Positions 1 to 13,300 of a DNA stretch of 64,000 bases are shown here, piece after piece. The stretch is taken from the NCBI GenBank assembly GCA_013396635.1, contig WBMW01003830.1:1710980-1774979 (forward strand), given 5' to 3'. A program made the translations under genes and the position numbers. The notes beneath the pieces are model-generated. The model searched no databases. It saw only the letters and a program-made list of their open reading frames with translations, and was not told where the DNA came from. Positions within the stretch are counted from its first letter, which is position 1, and the number at the start of each line of letters is the position of its first letter. The stretch comes from Penelope pileata (Eukaryota; Chordata; Aves; Galliformes; Cracidae).

Positions 1-3000
1 GACCAAAGGGAAGCCTCCATACAGCCCCAAGATGTTTCTGCAATGGGGTGATCGTGGCTATCTGAAGACAGGAGAGCCATTGCTGAACACCGTTAAGCCC
101 TCATGTGCAGGCAGGGCAGCTGCTCCCCCAAACTTCAGAGAGCAGAGAATCAGCTCATGTCTCCTCCACCAGCAGCCTGCTCCTGCCTCCCTGCAGCAGA
201 AAGCAGGCAGGGCGGTGTGGGAGGAAGGCATTTGCTGCTGGCGGACCACCAGGGAGCAGAGGATGGAGATGAAATGCTTGCGGTGTGCTTCTGTGGCTCT
301 CTGTCTCTCAGAGAGCTGCTGCTGCTCAATAAGGATTTGCTGCGCCCGGCTGCCCGTGCGGTGGAGGCAGCGTGTGAACGGGGGAAGTGAGAAACCCTAA
401 ATTTATACCCGAGCTCTCAGTACATAATTCAGACCTCTCCACAGAGGAGTCTGACACCCCTGCCATAAATAAAAGAGTGGTGTGGAGTAAATAATGCTGT
501 ATCCTTTCCAGTTAAAAACTTCCTTTTCACTGCAGTGAAATATCGACTTGGTGACCATATTACCGCAAAAAACATCTTTTCCTGGTACCCACTAATGAGG
601 TTTTTACGTAGATCTGGCCTGTGAGAATGAGGATTTCCTTGGCATACAGCAAATCCAGCCTTATGTGAGTGTGACATGTCAACAATATTTTAATAATCCA
701 ACCACAACATCCTGTTGTCTGCCCTGAGCCACGAGACAAGTATGTGCTGCTCTGCTACCCCAGACATCTAAGCGTCATTTTTTGGTGCTGTGGCAGTTGA
801 ACAAGAAACAATTAAAACTCACTGGAATTTAAAACATTGGCCTGCCTAATTCTTTCATCATTTAACCCTGAAGGTTTCTTATGCAGTCCTTGCTCTTGCA
901 ACATTGGTGTAACATCTGTAACACAAAACAGGGAAAAACCGCCACCCCCTGTGCCATTTTAGTGCAGAAGAGTACTCACATGCAGAACAACAAAATGCAG
1001 CCCTTTTCTGCAGACGGAAGCACTTCCACCTCCAATTCCACCCCAGCTCTTTTGTAACAGGTCTGAAAGGTGTGGCCTAGGCAAACACAGCTCATTATCT
1101 GCCAAAGTCTATTCAGTTACAGAAGTTCTTGCACACTCTTGGCCGTGTCCTTCAGCCCCGGAGGGGACCCTGGTGGATCAGCAGGTGCATCCTGAGAGCG
1201 GCTGCAGGAGGGCCGTCAGCAGGCAGCACCGCCTGAGATGCTGGTTCTGGGGCTGGTGGAGGCCAGGTGAAACCATTTGTTTCTAATTACATTGTGTTTG
1301 CTTTGTCAGCTGAACTGCTTTACCTTTTAGTTCTTCCGCTTCAGAATTTTTGTTTATTAAACTCCAGCATTCAGTATTGGCCCTAGAGACTAACACTTGC
1401 TGTAGTGGCAAATTTATTAGGCCTCCCCCAGCTATTGAACAGGCTGAGGTTTTTTATTATATGCACACAGCTTCTTTACGCCCGCACGATACATGAGCCG
1501 ATGTGTTAAATAAGATCCAAGGCCCATTAAATGAAGAAGCCCATCTCTGCAAAGAAGACTCCCCGGGAGCCTGAGCTCTGCCTGTTCTATCACAGCTGGC
1601 TCACCCCTGCTCGGCGTGCTGGCTGCAGCCATCAGGTTTTGGCAGATGCCTGAGAACCAAGATGCTGATGTGATCAGCAGTCCTTGGCACAGGGAGGCAC
1701 AGGAGCATCCCTGGGAGTTGTTTGTATTTATTAGAATTTTTTTTTCTGTAGCAGTGTGCAAGAGATTGGCTGCCGACAGGGAAGGAAGATCTACAGGACA
1801 AAGTTGGTCCTATCTCTCCTCTGAAACATCACTCCTGTCCAGAGCAAAGTCTAACTGCATCTGAGCCGGGGGTTCTCCAGGGAGAATTTCACAATCACAG
1901 TCCGATGGGGGTCAGAAAGGAAAGTTTCGAACCATCACGCAGGAAGCCAGCCACCTGAGGACTTCTGCTGTGGGGCTGAACCCAGGAGTCATCCAGATTT
2001 GTGCTGCAGCTTGTTCAGACGAATAGCAGTGGGAACAAGCAGCCAGGCGTTCCTCAGTGTGTGTGTATAGAGGGTGGGGGCAGGCAGCGGTGTTAGCAAA
2101 CCCGGCTTCACCCCTTTCTGAAGGGCTTTCCCTCCAGGACCTGCACGTAGAGGAGCCAGCCCCCTGCACCCCGTGGAGCTCTGGGCTGGTGCACTGCGTT
2201 TATCCCCGCTCTGCTCTGCGAGTCCGAGCTCACAGCCTGTGTCCGGGCTGGAAGGAAGGGAAGGACGATCCATTCGTACTCAGCATGTCATCTGTTTATT
2301 CCCAGTGCAGACAAGCCAATTGGAGGTACCTCTTGCTAAGGGGAAACCGGCCCGGCCTGCATTGCATGTGACACATGCTGTCCCCTCAGCAAGGGCTCAC
2401 AAGCCACGGGGACCCTGTGTCACCCGGCTGCTCAGGGCCCTGCTGCCTTGGCTGCACTGCGTTGTCACCCAGGAAGAGGAGCAGTACATCTGAAGATGCA
2501 GGAGATGCTGTTTGCCCTACAGAAATGAATAACGAGGTCAGTGTGGAATTTATTTATTTTTCTTTTGAGGTGGTGGGGGTCGGATTCAATATGTTTTGTT
2601 AAAATGTCTCAGGTCTGCTGCTCTGCACAAATGTCGAGTGTCTGGAGAGCTGCTGAGGCTGGGAAGCCTCTTGTTTAAGGGAAACTCTGGAAAACTTCCA
2701 ATTTCCATTCAGCTCAGATCAAATCAAGCTTTTTGAAAAATAATGCAGTGAGTTACGAGCTACGCTTTTGTACCAGCTCTATGAATCAGACAGCTGCACT
2801 TTAAAGTGCCTTTGGTGACACTGATTCTCTTCTGTTCTGCAGTGTAGCATTTGTCAGACACTGTGAAAGCAGGAAAGGAGCAAGTAAACAAGAGTCATCA
2901 CTATTAATTAGGTTTTAGAATCTCATTAATGAGCCAGGAAAGAGGATCCAAGGTCCCGGAGACACCTTGCTCCTACCCCACGCACAGGCACGCAGCTTGG

Positions 3001-6000
3001 CCCTGCTGTCAGTCTGTTTCTGGGACTTGTACATGCCCAGCCACAATAGGTCCTGCACATCAGGGTGGATGCAACTGGGCCACAGCCTAACAAGGCTCAT
3101 GAGAAACCTCCTACAGAGGAGAGTTGCATTGGTCAGATGTTTTCATATATACGTTTTAAATAATTACACCTGTTAACCACTCTGCTCTTCTGTCCTCCTT
3201 TCCTCCTTCCCCTCTGTCTGTGACCATCTCTTCCCCAGCTCAGCTCCTTGCATTCCCAACAATGGGAGGGACTGGGAGGAATTTAGAGTGAGTGAGAGTT
3301 TACTTTGGTTTGGGCTGGATATAGGATTAGCTGAAATAAAAATCACACACCAGAATCCATGTTGCTCTGTCTACGGCCTCTGAGCATCACAGCTTCCTCC
3401 TGCTCAGCGCTATCAGGGCTACGTGGCCTTGCTCTATAACGCTGTTCCAACAATACCCGTAGTACAGATATAGGCATACAAAACCTTTGTTTCACCACTT
3501 GGGTGAGATTTATTTAGAGGATGGGCTTACAGCCACAGCACAAAGCCGAGCTATGTCAATGAAGCTCTGCTGCTGGAGATGTACTGCAAGCACAGTGTGG
3601 ATGTACCACTGCCCTTGCATCAGTGCTACTCTGACAGCGCAGATGTGGCCGGAAGCTTTTCAAAGGCCAAGCTCTTGTTTGGGCTTTTCAGATGAGAAGC
3701 TTAGAAACTGACAACTCTAAACCACACTGTTAGTGTCCTGCTGAGCATGATCAAATAACCTCACTTACTATTCTCCAGGGATGCAGATATTGCACACCAT
3801 TAAGCATGTTGTGGATGCCCTGAAGGATATAAAACCACTACCGGGTTCCTCTGCCACTTGAAAATGTGGTTAGTTAGCAGCAGGAATAGCCCCCCAGCAC
3901 GGATAACGAGGCGCACAGAGCAGATCTCATGGCGGCTGTATGTGCAGACGTGGGCAGCCCAGCACCACAGGGAGCTCCATGGTGCCTCAGCGGTGGCAGC
4001 CGGCGCTGGGAGCCCATCTGTGCCAGGCCAGACGCTGTTTGCCCCTCACACTGCTGTTTTGGGGATACTGACAGCACTTCCTCGCTCCAAACTGGACCAA
4101 GAAAAAAAAATGCCAGGACAATTTTCAGCCCAGCAAGCTACAAAACAGCAAATCAGTTTGAATTACTGGAAATATTTCTAGATGTTTGAAAGGTTTTGCT
4201 CCTGTGGAACAGACCCTCAAGTAACAGGACATGCGGACCAGCAGGTGGGAGAAGCAAAAAGGACAGTTCAAGGGCGCTGTTTAGATCATTTCATTATAGC
4301 ATAAATACTGTATTTATAACTATGTAAGTAGACGTACCTAGATGCATTTTTATGTAGGTCTACATCCACGTATTGATGTATTATTAACAATAACATCGTC
4401 TTACAATGCAATGTGATACTCTCATTTCTTTCTGACTTATTTCTTTGGGGAAAAAAAAAAAAAACCACAGCCAATTTTGGCACTGAATTATTCTGAAATG
4501 TTTCCATCATGTCCCTTGGGAAGGTGTGCAGTCCCACAAGACCTGATCCAGGCAGCGCTCACCAGCAGAAACTGATTCTGCCAATGGACTTCCAGCAATC
4601 TCAGTGTGGTCAAAGTGTGGTTTCTCTTGCGCCAGATCCATTCTGCATCTTCTGCAGGCTATCAGCATTTGGATTAGAAGGTAGGATCACTGTTTTTCTC
4701 AGAGTCTGTCTGTCTGTGCCATCTGTGGCTTGTGAATTGTTAGGAAGATCCTGGTCAAGGCCACCTGAGCTTACCTGAAATGCTCCATGTTGTTGGTGAC
4801 TGTAAGGGCTGTTACTGGTATAGCAAAAAAGCAGGGTGCCAATTCTTTCGTGCTTTGAATGCTGTCATTCCCTGTGACGGCTTTAAGAAGCTGGAGGGGC
4901 AGTTGAGAGAAAATGAGGGTCTGACACTGAAGGGGTGGGAGTGGGCATACGCTGTGAACTCTAGAAAAAGGGAGTCCAAGTGAGCATAGGTGAGAGTTAG
5001 GGCTATGCAGGGCAAGCTTGGCTTTGACAAGCCCTGGCTTTTCACAGCATACGCCAGGTTTGAAAATTTATGATTATTATTTACCAGAGTTCAACTTCTT
5101 TCCATTGCCAGAAAGATTTCAAAGATCATGCCTGCTTCTCACAGCATGTTCGCCCTCTCCTTTCAAAGATGTGCCTCAGGTTTCAATTTATTCATCTTTG
5201 CTAGTGGACTTTGACATGGGAAGGTGCTGAATTTGTAGCGTGGAAAGCTGCTTCCCCAAAGGCTTGAGTTAAATCTGCTTTAATAAAAACACAGTGCTTT
5301 AAGCAATTGGGACATAAATGATTTCTCTTCTGCACCATTGAAATGCTGCTTTCTAAGTATGTTCAGTAACAGATTAGAAACAAATCTCTAATTGCCCATA
5401 GAGTACCAAAGACCTGACTACCTAATGTAAAAAATCAACATCATGAAAACTTTGAGAGTATCAAAAAGAAGCAAGAGAAGACCACAGGTCATTTTCAGCC
5501 GTTCCCTACCCACTTAAACCCCATAATTACATTATTATCTTTAATATCAGGAGACAGTGGTGAATGTAAGATCATCATAAGACTGAAATAATCATCCTAA
5601 AGACAAAATAAATTAATCATTGACCTCTATTGTAATAATGGGCTTTCACAAAAAAAGAAAAATTAAAAAAATCATATTAATGTTCAATTTACTCAAGTGC
5701 TCCATGTTCTTTCTATCTCATATAAGGCTCTGAAACAGTTTCCTTAATAAAAATGACTGATGTAAATGAGTTGCTCCAAATTACACACTTGAGTGTGTTC
5801 GCTGGAGCCCATGTAACCCATCACGTACAATATCACCAGCTTCTGATGCTGCTTTTGAGTGAGACACAGGATCAGACGTGGAGGTCTTTATTTTCACAGG
5901 AAGAAAACAGAGTGTATCCCCCAAATACAGAGATGCAAATCTGTTGAAGTGTTTCTGGTAGATAATACCTAGTAAATTTTTGTTTGTGTTCTGTTCTAAT

Positions 6001-8458
6001 GAAAATACAGTAACATTTTCATGGTCAGCAAGGACTGCTTGGCTAGCTAGTGCTCAAAGCAGGGAGAATCTGAATGAAATGGTCAGTCTGGACAAAAACA
6101 GAGCTGACACCTCTTTTAGAAGAGTCTCAGATGTGTTTCATAACGTAACAGACAGTGAGAGGAAATGAGGAGAAAAGTCAAACCATCACTGACAAGCCTC
6201 TGGAGACTACATATAGTCTGCAGGAGTGGGCAGTAGAGACAAAGCTGAGTTACACACCCAGTAACTTCCTCCAGGTGGATGGGGCACAGGGTTGTGGAAG
6301 CTTTGACATCTGCAGGGTGGTGGCACAGAGGCCATCCTCCTCCAGAGCTGCGGGACTGGCAGCTGACACCTCACCTGCAGGGCCTCTGGCCTGACTGCAG
6401 CCCTCGCATGGCACAGCGGTGATGAAGATGGCCGGAGTGCTGGCCTGGGGGTGTGCCTGCCTGGCATGCCACTGCTCTCTGTGAGAGGAGTAGAAAGCAG
6501 GAGGAAGTCCTGCAAGGAGGCAGCTCCTAGATTGTGTACTGCAGAGATGTCTCTGATGTCAACAGTTTCTATGGGCAAAACTGCAGATAAAACTACAGTG
6601 AAATATAATTGCAATGAAAAAGCTGGCTAGAAGTCATTCCAGTGTTGTAAAACAAGTCCCATTTATTTTATTAATTAATACTAACTTACTTGCAAATACA
6701 AAGCGTGCTGATGACGCACATTTTCCTTGAAAGATGGCTTAGGAAGGCCCTGAACACCCAAGGAGGGGGTTGATAAAAGTCCACACATGTAGGCCATTTC
6801 AACTCAACTGCACTCTCTGAAACAAATGCAGCATTTTGCGCAAGGAACTGAGTTGCAGTTCTGTGGGTTTGCAGACCCCATCTGCCATGTGACAATGAGA
6901 ATGAAAGGTGCTGAGGCTTCCCCAAGAGAAGGTTTCAAAGTGAGGAGGTTCTGGTGCCAAGCCAAGCGACACCTAGGCTCCTCTCTGGGCCCATGTTTAT
7001 CCCTATTGTATCTAGCAAGGAAAAATCCACCACTGCAACCAAGCCTCAGGGCCCCAGAAATACAACATGTGGAAACAGAAACTGCAAGAGAAGGGAGAAG
7101 TGAAAGCAATGGCTCCCAGCTCTCCTCAGCCTGCTGTGCTTCTCCGCACACAGAGCCCTGGGCTGCTGTAAGGCGGGAGTCAGCTTTGTTTGCCTACATA
7201 TCTCTTTACTCTGCTATTTAATGTCATGGTCATTGGCATCATAAAACAGTGCTTTTTTACAAATGGTTTCATGACTATTGCACATTTCCCATAGCTTCCT
7301 CTCCCAAAGAGGTCAATTAACAGCTGTCATTTTGTCCAACTGACCCAGATTTCTCACTGCACCAATGGAAAAAGAAATGAACAAAAAAAAGAAAAAAAAG
7401 AAAAATGGAAGTGGTCAAGGAAAGGAAAAAATTTGTTATTTCAGAAGATGTCATTTCACCACCTTTAACAAACAACCATTTTGTGTTCAGCATCATAAGC
7501 CTTACTGCTGTCCTCTTATACTGACATGCAAACAAAAATATATAATTATTTTTATATTTGCATATACATAAATAATCTGTCTGGGATGTGGAGCAACACT
7601 TGTGTAACATCATTCACTCTCTGCGGCAGTGCACTCTGGGGACAGAATCATTTTCAGATTTATTTCCAAAGCTCTCCATTTCTGGGTTTATTTCATTTAG
7701 CTACAAATTCTTCTCTAGGCCAAAATTCTCTCTGTGACATGTCCAAGTTCAGAGACTCAGCCTGCTGTGAAGGTAGCTCCGATAAGCTAATAGAGAGGAT
7801 TGGCCAAAGGTATTTGGTATTCAGGTTAGTACTGGCTCCTCTTCAGACATCCAGGTTTCATTTTGCCTTCATAAGAACTGAAAAATGTGTCCCTCTTTCC
7901 TGACTTACCCAGCAATAGTATACGGGTGGATCCCATTCTTCACAGTAAGAGAAGAACCTCAGAAAAAAAAAAAATGGAGTGCAGAATGAAAAGCGTGCAC
8001 ATCTACAAAACAAAAAAAGTTAAGTAAAAAGTTGGTCTGTTTTAAGGCAGTTGTACATTTTGTTTAACAGATTACCATTCTTTTCATGTCTGTGCACAGA
8101 TGCTTTGTATCCACATTCTTTCCTTTCAAAGTATGCTTCTATCCTGCTTTCTGATAGCCTGTGTACTTCTTGACTTGTGGATCTTAAGGGCATTTGTATT
8201 TGTGAAATCATACCAAAAAAAAATTGGCTTGTACACTCTTCTAGGCTCTCAGATCATCTAGGTTCTGTCTAAATGTACCTTGGAAAACTTTAATAGATCT
8301 ATTTATTGATATTTTAATAAGTAGATGAAATTCTGCCCTGTGCTGGGTAGGCATTATGCTGTATACAGTGAAAGCTGACAACAGAGAAGTACAACATAAA
8401 TGGCACCATGCCAATTTGGTAAAATATTTGTGACCAAGGAATATTATTCATAGTATAG
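1..8458. other. Intergenic sequence, no gene recognised
   Basis: No open frame here shows a protein family I recognise. Frames at 32-400 and 6207-7221 are short, overlap one another on both strands and look like chance. Synteny with mammals would place the 3' end of DRGX (plus strand) to the left of CEFIP, but no homeobox helix-3 coding is visible, so at most an untranslated tail could be here. Simple sequence includes an A-run at 4451-4464 and an A-rich tract at 7380-7407. A consensus CArG sequence (CCAATTTTGG) occurs at 4471-4480. GC is higher at about 100-380 and 2050-2480 without an obvious CpG island. Confidence 0.6.
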
Positions 8459-8463
8459 GCCAT
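8459..8463. repeat. Target-site duplication, left copy (GCCAT)
   Basis: GCCAT directly precedes the TGT start of the LTR and is repeated directly after its ACA end at 9003-9007. A perfect 5-bp duplication is typical of ERVL (class III) and some class I integrations; ERVK elements usually give 6 bp. Confidence 0.8.
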
Positions 8464-9002
8464 TGTCTTAGTTTCTAACAGAAGTTACGCTTCTCGTAGT
8501 GTCTAGTATGAATTTATCTTGTACCTCCGAGATACTGATAACATCCTGGCAGTGTTGAGCGGAGCCGAGGACATAACTCACTTCCGCATTCCTCTGCCAG
8601 TGAAATAGTTAAGGGGGGCATAAGGAGCTGGGAACTGGGAGGGGACAGGACCAGGGCAGCTGACCCAAATTGACCAAAGAGCTATTCCATCCCATATAAC
8701 ATCATGTGATTGGTTGGTGGCGTTTCCGGGTTCTGTTCGTTACGAAAGGGGCTAGCCGGGAGGAAGGGTCACCAGTGGCTGTGAGCCCTTGCTCTGTGTA
8801 TCCTCTTTATATATATATATATATATATATATGTACTGTTATTTCTTTTGTTCTCTTTACTATTTTAGTAAATAGCATTTATCTCAACCCACGCATTTTA
8901 CTGCATATCTCTCTACTTCTCTCCCCCATCCCATTTGGGGAGGGGGGAGGGTGAGTGAATAACTGTGTGGAACTTAGCTATCTGCTGAGTCAAACCATAA
9001 CA
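8464..9002 (+). mobile_element. Solo LTR of an avian endogenous retrovirus (ERVL-like)
   Basis: A 539-bp unit starts TGTC and ends AACA, and a perfect 5-bp duplication (GCCAT) flanks it. The right half has the layout of avian ERVL-type LTRs read on the plus strand: ATCTCAACCCACGC, then a pyrimidine-rich CTCTCCCCCATCCC, a G-rich GGGGAGGGGGG, GTGAGTGAATAACTGTGTGG, and a terminal sequence close to the common avian LTR end GTTAAACCACAACA (here GTCAAACCATAACA). The left part is GC-richer and CpG-containing, as expected for U3. No gag, pol or env sequence lies beside it, so it is the product of LTR-LTR recombination. It sits tail-to-tail with CEFIP, just beyond that gene's likely polyadenylation sites. 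Family assignment is from memory of the LTR class, not from a search. Confidence 0.85.
8808..8832. repeat. (TA)n microsatellite inside the LTR
   Basis: About twelve uninterrupted TA units lie in the middle of the LTR, where related elements carry the AT-rich core promoter region. The array is probably an expansion after integration and is likely length-polymorphic. Confidence 0.9.
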
Positions 9003-9007
9003 GCCAT
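9003..9007. repeat. Target-site duplication, right copy (GCCAT)
   Basis: Matches 8459-8463 exactly and fixes the right boundary of the LTR. Confidence 0.8.
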
Positions 9008-9072
9008 TTATCTTAATTTAACAACTTGATAAGTGATCCTTGTTCCTGAAACACTCTTGATTTTCACATTCT

Positions 9073-9193
9073 TTTATTATTTCTTTAAAAATGAGCCCTG
9101 TCCTACGGAACACTAGATTTTCTGAGTTCCAAGTCAAAGTTCATTTAAAAATTTTAATGTCTGACGACATTCCCCCCGTACTTCAATTTTAAT
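9073..9193 (-). terminator. CEFIP: Candidate CEFIP polyadenylation signals
   Basis: Read on the minus strand, the first canonical signals after the CEFIP stop codon are ATTAAA at 9193-9188, ATTAAA at 9158-9153 and AATAAA at 9078-9073. They imply a 3' UTR of about 1.2-1.3 kb (10388 down to roughly 9050-9170). Which one is used cannot be told from sequence. Cleavage at the last would fall within about 60 bp of the LTR end. Confidence 0.4.
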
Positions 9194-9194
9194 A

Positions 9195-10388
9195 AGCTAT
9201 TGAGACAGAACAGAAGGGAAACCAGTTCTCCAAATATATATATTTATAAGCAGGCACATTACATTCAATTTTCCATCTTTTCACCAAAGTTCTGTTACTA
9301 TCTGTGATGATAAAAATGATCTTAAGTAAGGGTGAGTTATAGTTTGATACAGAGCATTCAAAGAATAGTGATAATCCAAGGAAACACTTTTTTCAGAAAA
9401 AAATACTTTGGATGTATTGTATCTTTTTTTTTCTTTAAATCACAGAATGCATGAAACCAAAATTAGGAACAACATTTTTCAGATTTTAAAAGTTAGCACT
9501 GTATTTCAGTGGGAGCCTAAAAACCAAACCAAAACAAAAAGCATTTCAATTATATTAAGCAAAGGTCTTTTCATCCTAACAAAAAATTCAATACTGTTAT
9601 GGGATTTCATTCAACCTTGCTCCTTACGAAGATATTTCGGGCCAAGTATTGAGATAAGCAGATGTTTAAAGTTGCATTATAAATAACCCCTGACTCTAGA
9701 GGAGCATATTTGGAGATTATCAACAAATATAAAGAATTCAGCAGCATGTTAGTGGACACTGCAAAAGTATGTAAGAAGTCCAGAGCAGCTGCAACTGTAT
9801 TCTGGTTGTTCAAATGTTTCTTTGACATGGCTGTTGTATTGTGCATTCAGTATACAATCTTCTTGTCAATAACATCTGGGTAATCAATGTGTGCAAAAAA
9901 TGAATCTCAGGTTTATAACGTTTGTAGCCATAGGCTTTCTACCTGTCAATACAGTTCAAAGTGAGTGAGGAAAGTTCAAGAGTTGCGGCATCTCTCTTAA
10001 GTCTCATAGGATGATCAGGACGGACTCATAGGTTTTACTTTCTGTCATATATCATCTGGGCAAAACGACACTCGCTTTGGCAATCCCAGCCACCATAATG
10101 GCAAAGCAGCAGCAGCAACAAGCAGTGGCTTCATACTGTTGTATGTATTTGTTTAGCTGACATTGCCCATTTATCTCACTGATGATTTGGGGCATGCTTA
10201 ATTTTACACTTCTGCAGAGTGATCATCTCCTCTCATCTTTCAACACGGTCATCCTTCATGTTCCTTCCCACAATGAGATTCAGACATAAAGTGTTGTACA
10301 AACATCAAATCTGCGTGTGCTCATGTGTGCATGTGTCTGTCCAAATGGATCTTAAAAACACCAGCTGGCATTTTTGTTACTTCGCTTT
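9195..10388 (-). other. CEFIP: Probable CEFIP 3' untranslated region
   Basis: AT-rich sequence without a convincing open frame follows the CEFIP stop on the minus strand and runs to the first polyadenylation motifs. The extent is inferred from those motifs only. Confidence 0.5.
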
Positions 10389-13300
10389 TCAAGATACACC
10401 TTCAGCAGCAAAATCATCTGAATCAGTGAGGGGCACTAGGGCTGTATTTGGTGTTGGGCTCATGTCCTTTCCTAAGTGAACTTGACTTTCTTCAGTATCT
10501 TGGCAGTAGGAGAAAGAAGCCGGCTCAATATAGGGCTGCGTATCCACAGCTCCAGCATATCTGTAGTCCTGTTTGCCATCTTTTGGTAGTTCTGCTGATT
10601 CTCCTGGTACAGCCGGCATTACCCAAGTAGGTTCAGAGAGTTGAGAAGGTGACTTGAGCACTGCTACAGATGAAGCTGGTAATGGCAGCACTCTAGGGTA
10701 GGAGGCATAAGGAGAATTCCTAATTTCTGAAGAGAAAGGGTGGTATAAGTTTTCTTCTGAGGAAGGGACTGAGACTTGAACATATTTGCCGGTTTCTGGG
10801 TCATAAAATGTCTTTAAATTAACTTCAGCTGGTAAATCAACAACATAATATTGGCCAGAATCAGGGTCTTGGAGAAGTTTACGCTGGGTCAAAGAAGGTG
10901 AAGGGCTTACTGCTGATGCACCACTGGGTCTTCCTATACTGATTTCTGTAGGAGTAAAAGTTGATTGAGGAGGCGGATGAAGAGAACACCCCAGGGGTGA
11001 AGGAGATGCTAACGTGTGTCTAGAATGAAAAAGTTTTCTCCCTGCAGCATCTGTATGCTCTGACTGATGTTTTTTCTGCTGTTCTTCTATTTTCCTTCTC
11101 CTGCTTGCAAGCTTTTTGGCCCGCCGCAGGGCCTTTTCTGTTTTTGGTGGCACAGCGGGAGGCTTGCCTGCTCCTCTCTCCCCGAGTCCCAATCTCTCAG
11201 CTTCCCCTCCAGAATTGAGTAGAAGATGCCTCTGTGTTGAATCGAGTATTTCTTGTACAGATGTGTCAGCTTGGCTCTTCAACGCCATGTTCAACAAGGC
11301 AGGGTTTATATCACCCTCTGTCTCTCCAAGGCTAGAAATTGTTGGTTTCTCTGATGGTAAACTGGCAACAACAGAGTGTATTGTGCTTTCTGACATGGGG
11401 CTTGTAACAGCAGAGCATTCAAGACTGCCTAACACAACTGGTGTACCTTCCATGTCTAGGATGTCCTCTAAAGCTTCATGGGATACAGGAGAATATGCGT
11501 GGTCCTCTGGTATGGAGTCAGTCACAGGGGTAATTGTCTCCGTAGTTATTATTTTTTTTGCACAAGAACCACCTCTGCGATTAGATAAACGATGGTTCTT
11601 AAAGTAATTTGCCTTTCTTTCTGTGGGATAGCTGGGGCTGTTTTGTGCTTGGTCATTTTCCAGACCTAAATTTGGCTGTGTTAAGCTATGTCTTGCCTTT
11701 CTAGTCTGGGGCTCCTCTTTACTTCTACAGATACTTTCCTCATTCATTTTCCCAACTTTATTTAACAAAGCACAAGTCTCTTCATCTTCTTCCATCAGCT
11801 TCCCTAACAAAAAGCTCTCTGTGTCTTGCAGAAGATTGGGGTCCAGTGTTGCTGAAGTAGATCCAGGCTCACTGGCATCTCTCCCTCCATCAGTTGCTCC
11901 TTCCCTCATGTCCTGCTGCCCTCTGCGTGTCAGTGCTGACCAGCCTCTCTCCGGAGCGTGCAACGTGTCCCGGGCCCGCTTGCTGTGTGCTGCTGGTGAT
12001 GCAAATCTACCTTCAATTTCCTTATAACTGCTGCTCACTGTGTCGTCCAGGGAAAAGGACCTGAACAGAGGCAACTTGACGGCCCTTATTACCTGAGGTG
12101 ACCTGAATGTGTTGTCTTTGATCATAAACAGACAGGGTTTGGATGAGCTTGAAGATGGCTGTGTTTGTGGCTCCTCGGACCTTGGGGTAGATATGTCCTT
12201 TATACTGTCAGAAGCAGAATCCATGCCATTAGCCTCTTCTTTTTTCTCTTGTCTTAGTTTTTCTTTCATCAAACTCCTTTGTTCATTCTCAGTAACTGTA
12301 CCCTCCTTCCTCTCTGCTGCACCAGTACCAGAGCTGACACAAGCATAATATTGCAATTCATCTTCTCCAACTGCTTTCCCTTTCTCCTCATGGCTTTTCT
12401 TACTATCTGCACTCATTTCAGCCTTGATCCTCTGGCTTTCTTGAAGGCTTTCCTTCTGCATCAGGGGCTGGGGTGGAAATGGCTCCTCCTGAAATGGCTG
12501 CTCTACTGTGGAGACAAAAGATTGCTCAGAAGAACTAGGGCTTATTTTGCCTTGTGCTTCACAGCCAGTGACTACCATGTTGGTTTGGATGTCACTGTAA
12601 GGCACATCCTCTGCTGGTGAGAGTTGGCTTGGGAGTGTTTTGAAAGCAAAATTTTCCTTCTGTTTACCAGCCTGTCTCTCATTTTCCTCGATTTGGAAAC
12701 TAGAATTTTGCAAGGGCTGCCCAGCTGTTGTGTCTGCATTGTTTCTGTTGTATGGTTTCATTGCTGGATACGGCAGACTTTTTCTTAAATTGGGTTCTTC
12801 AGATAGATGCCTGAATAAGGGACGGTTTTCATTATCCCTTGTGTTTTTAATCATATCTTCATATGTTGAATTATCTTGCTGCAAATTGTCTCCAGTCTCC
12901 TGAAATAAAAGATCTGCTGTTGTCTGGGGTGAACTCAGAGTCAGGTAATTGTCTGTGAAGTGTCCAGTTAAATCAGTTTTATTGTCCTTTTCATGAACAC
13001 TCTCAGACAATACAGAAGTTATATCACTCAATTCATCTTTCTCTTCCATCTTTTTGTTATCTTTTTCTTGCAAATCCAGAAGTGAGGCATTCACTTTTAC
13101 ATCCTCCTGTATATTTTCCCTAGTCTTATTTCTACTCTCCAAGACTCTTAACAGAGGAGAAGGGGTATAAATGCTTTTAACACGTTTACGCACATCCTTC
13201 AAGTTGAATAACAGACTTGATGCTTTTGATTTGTAACTGTTCCGAGCCCTGTAATCACCAAATGCACTCGCCTCATCGTCTCTCTCTGACACTGCCTCAG

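Noticed and set aside
1..8458. DRGX exons expected from synteny
   Set aside because: No homeobox coding sequence or DRGX C-terminal motif is visible, so the gene must end before or lie outside the window.
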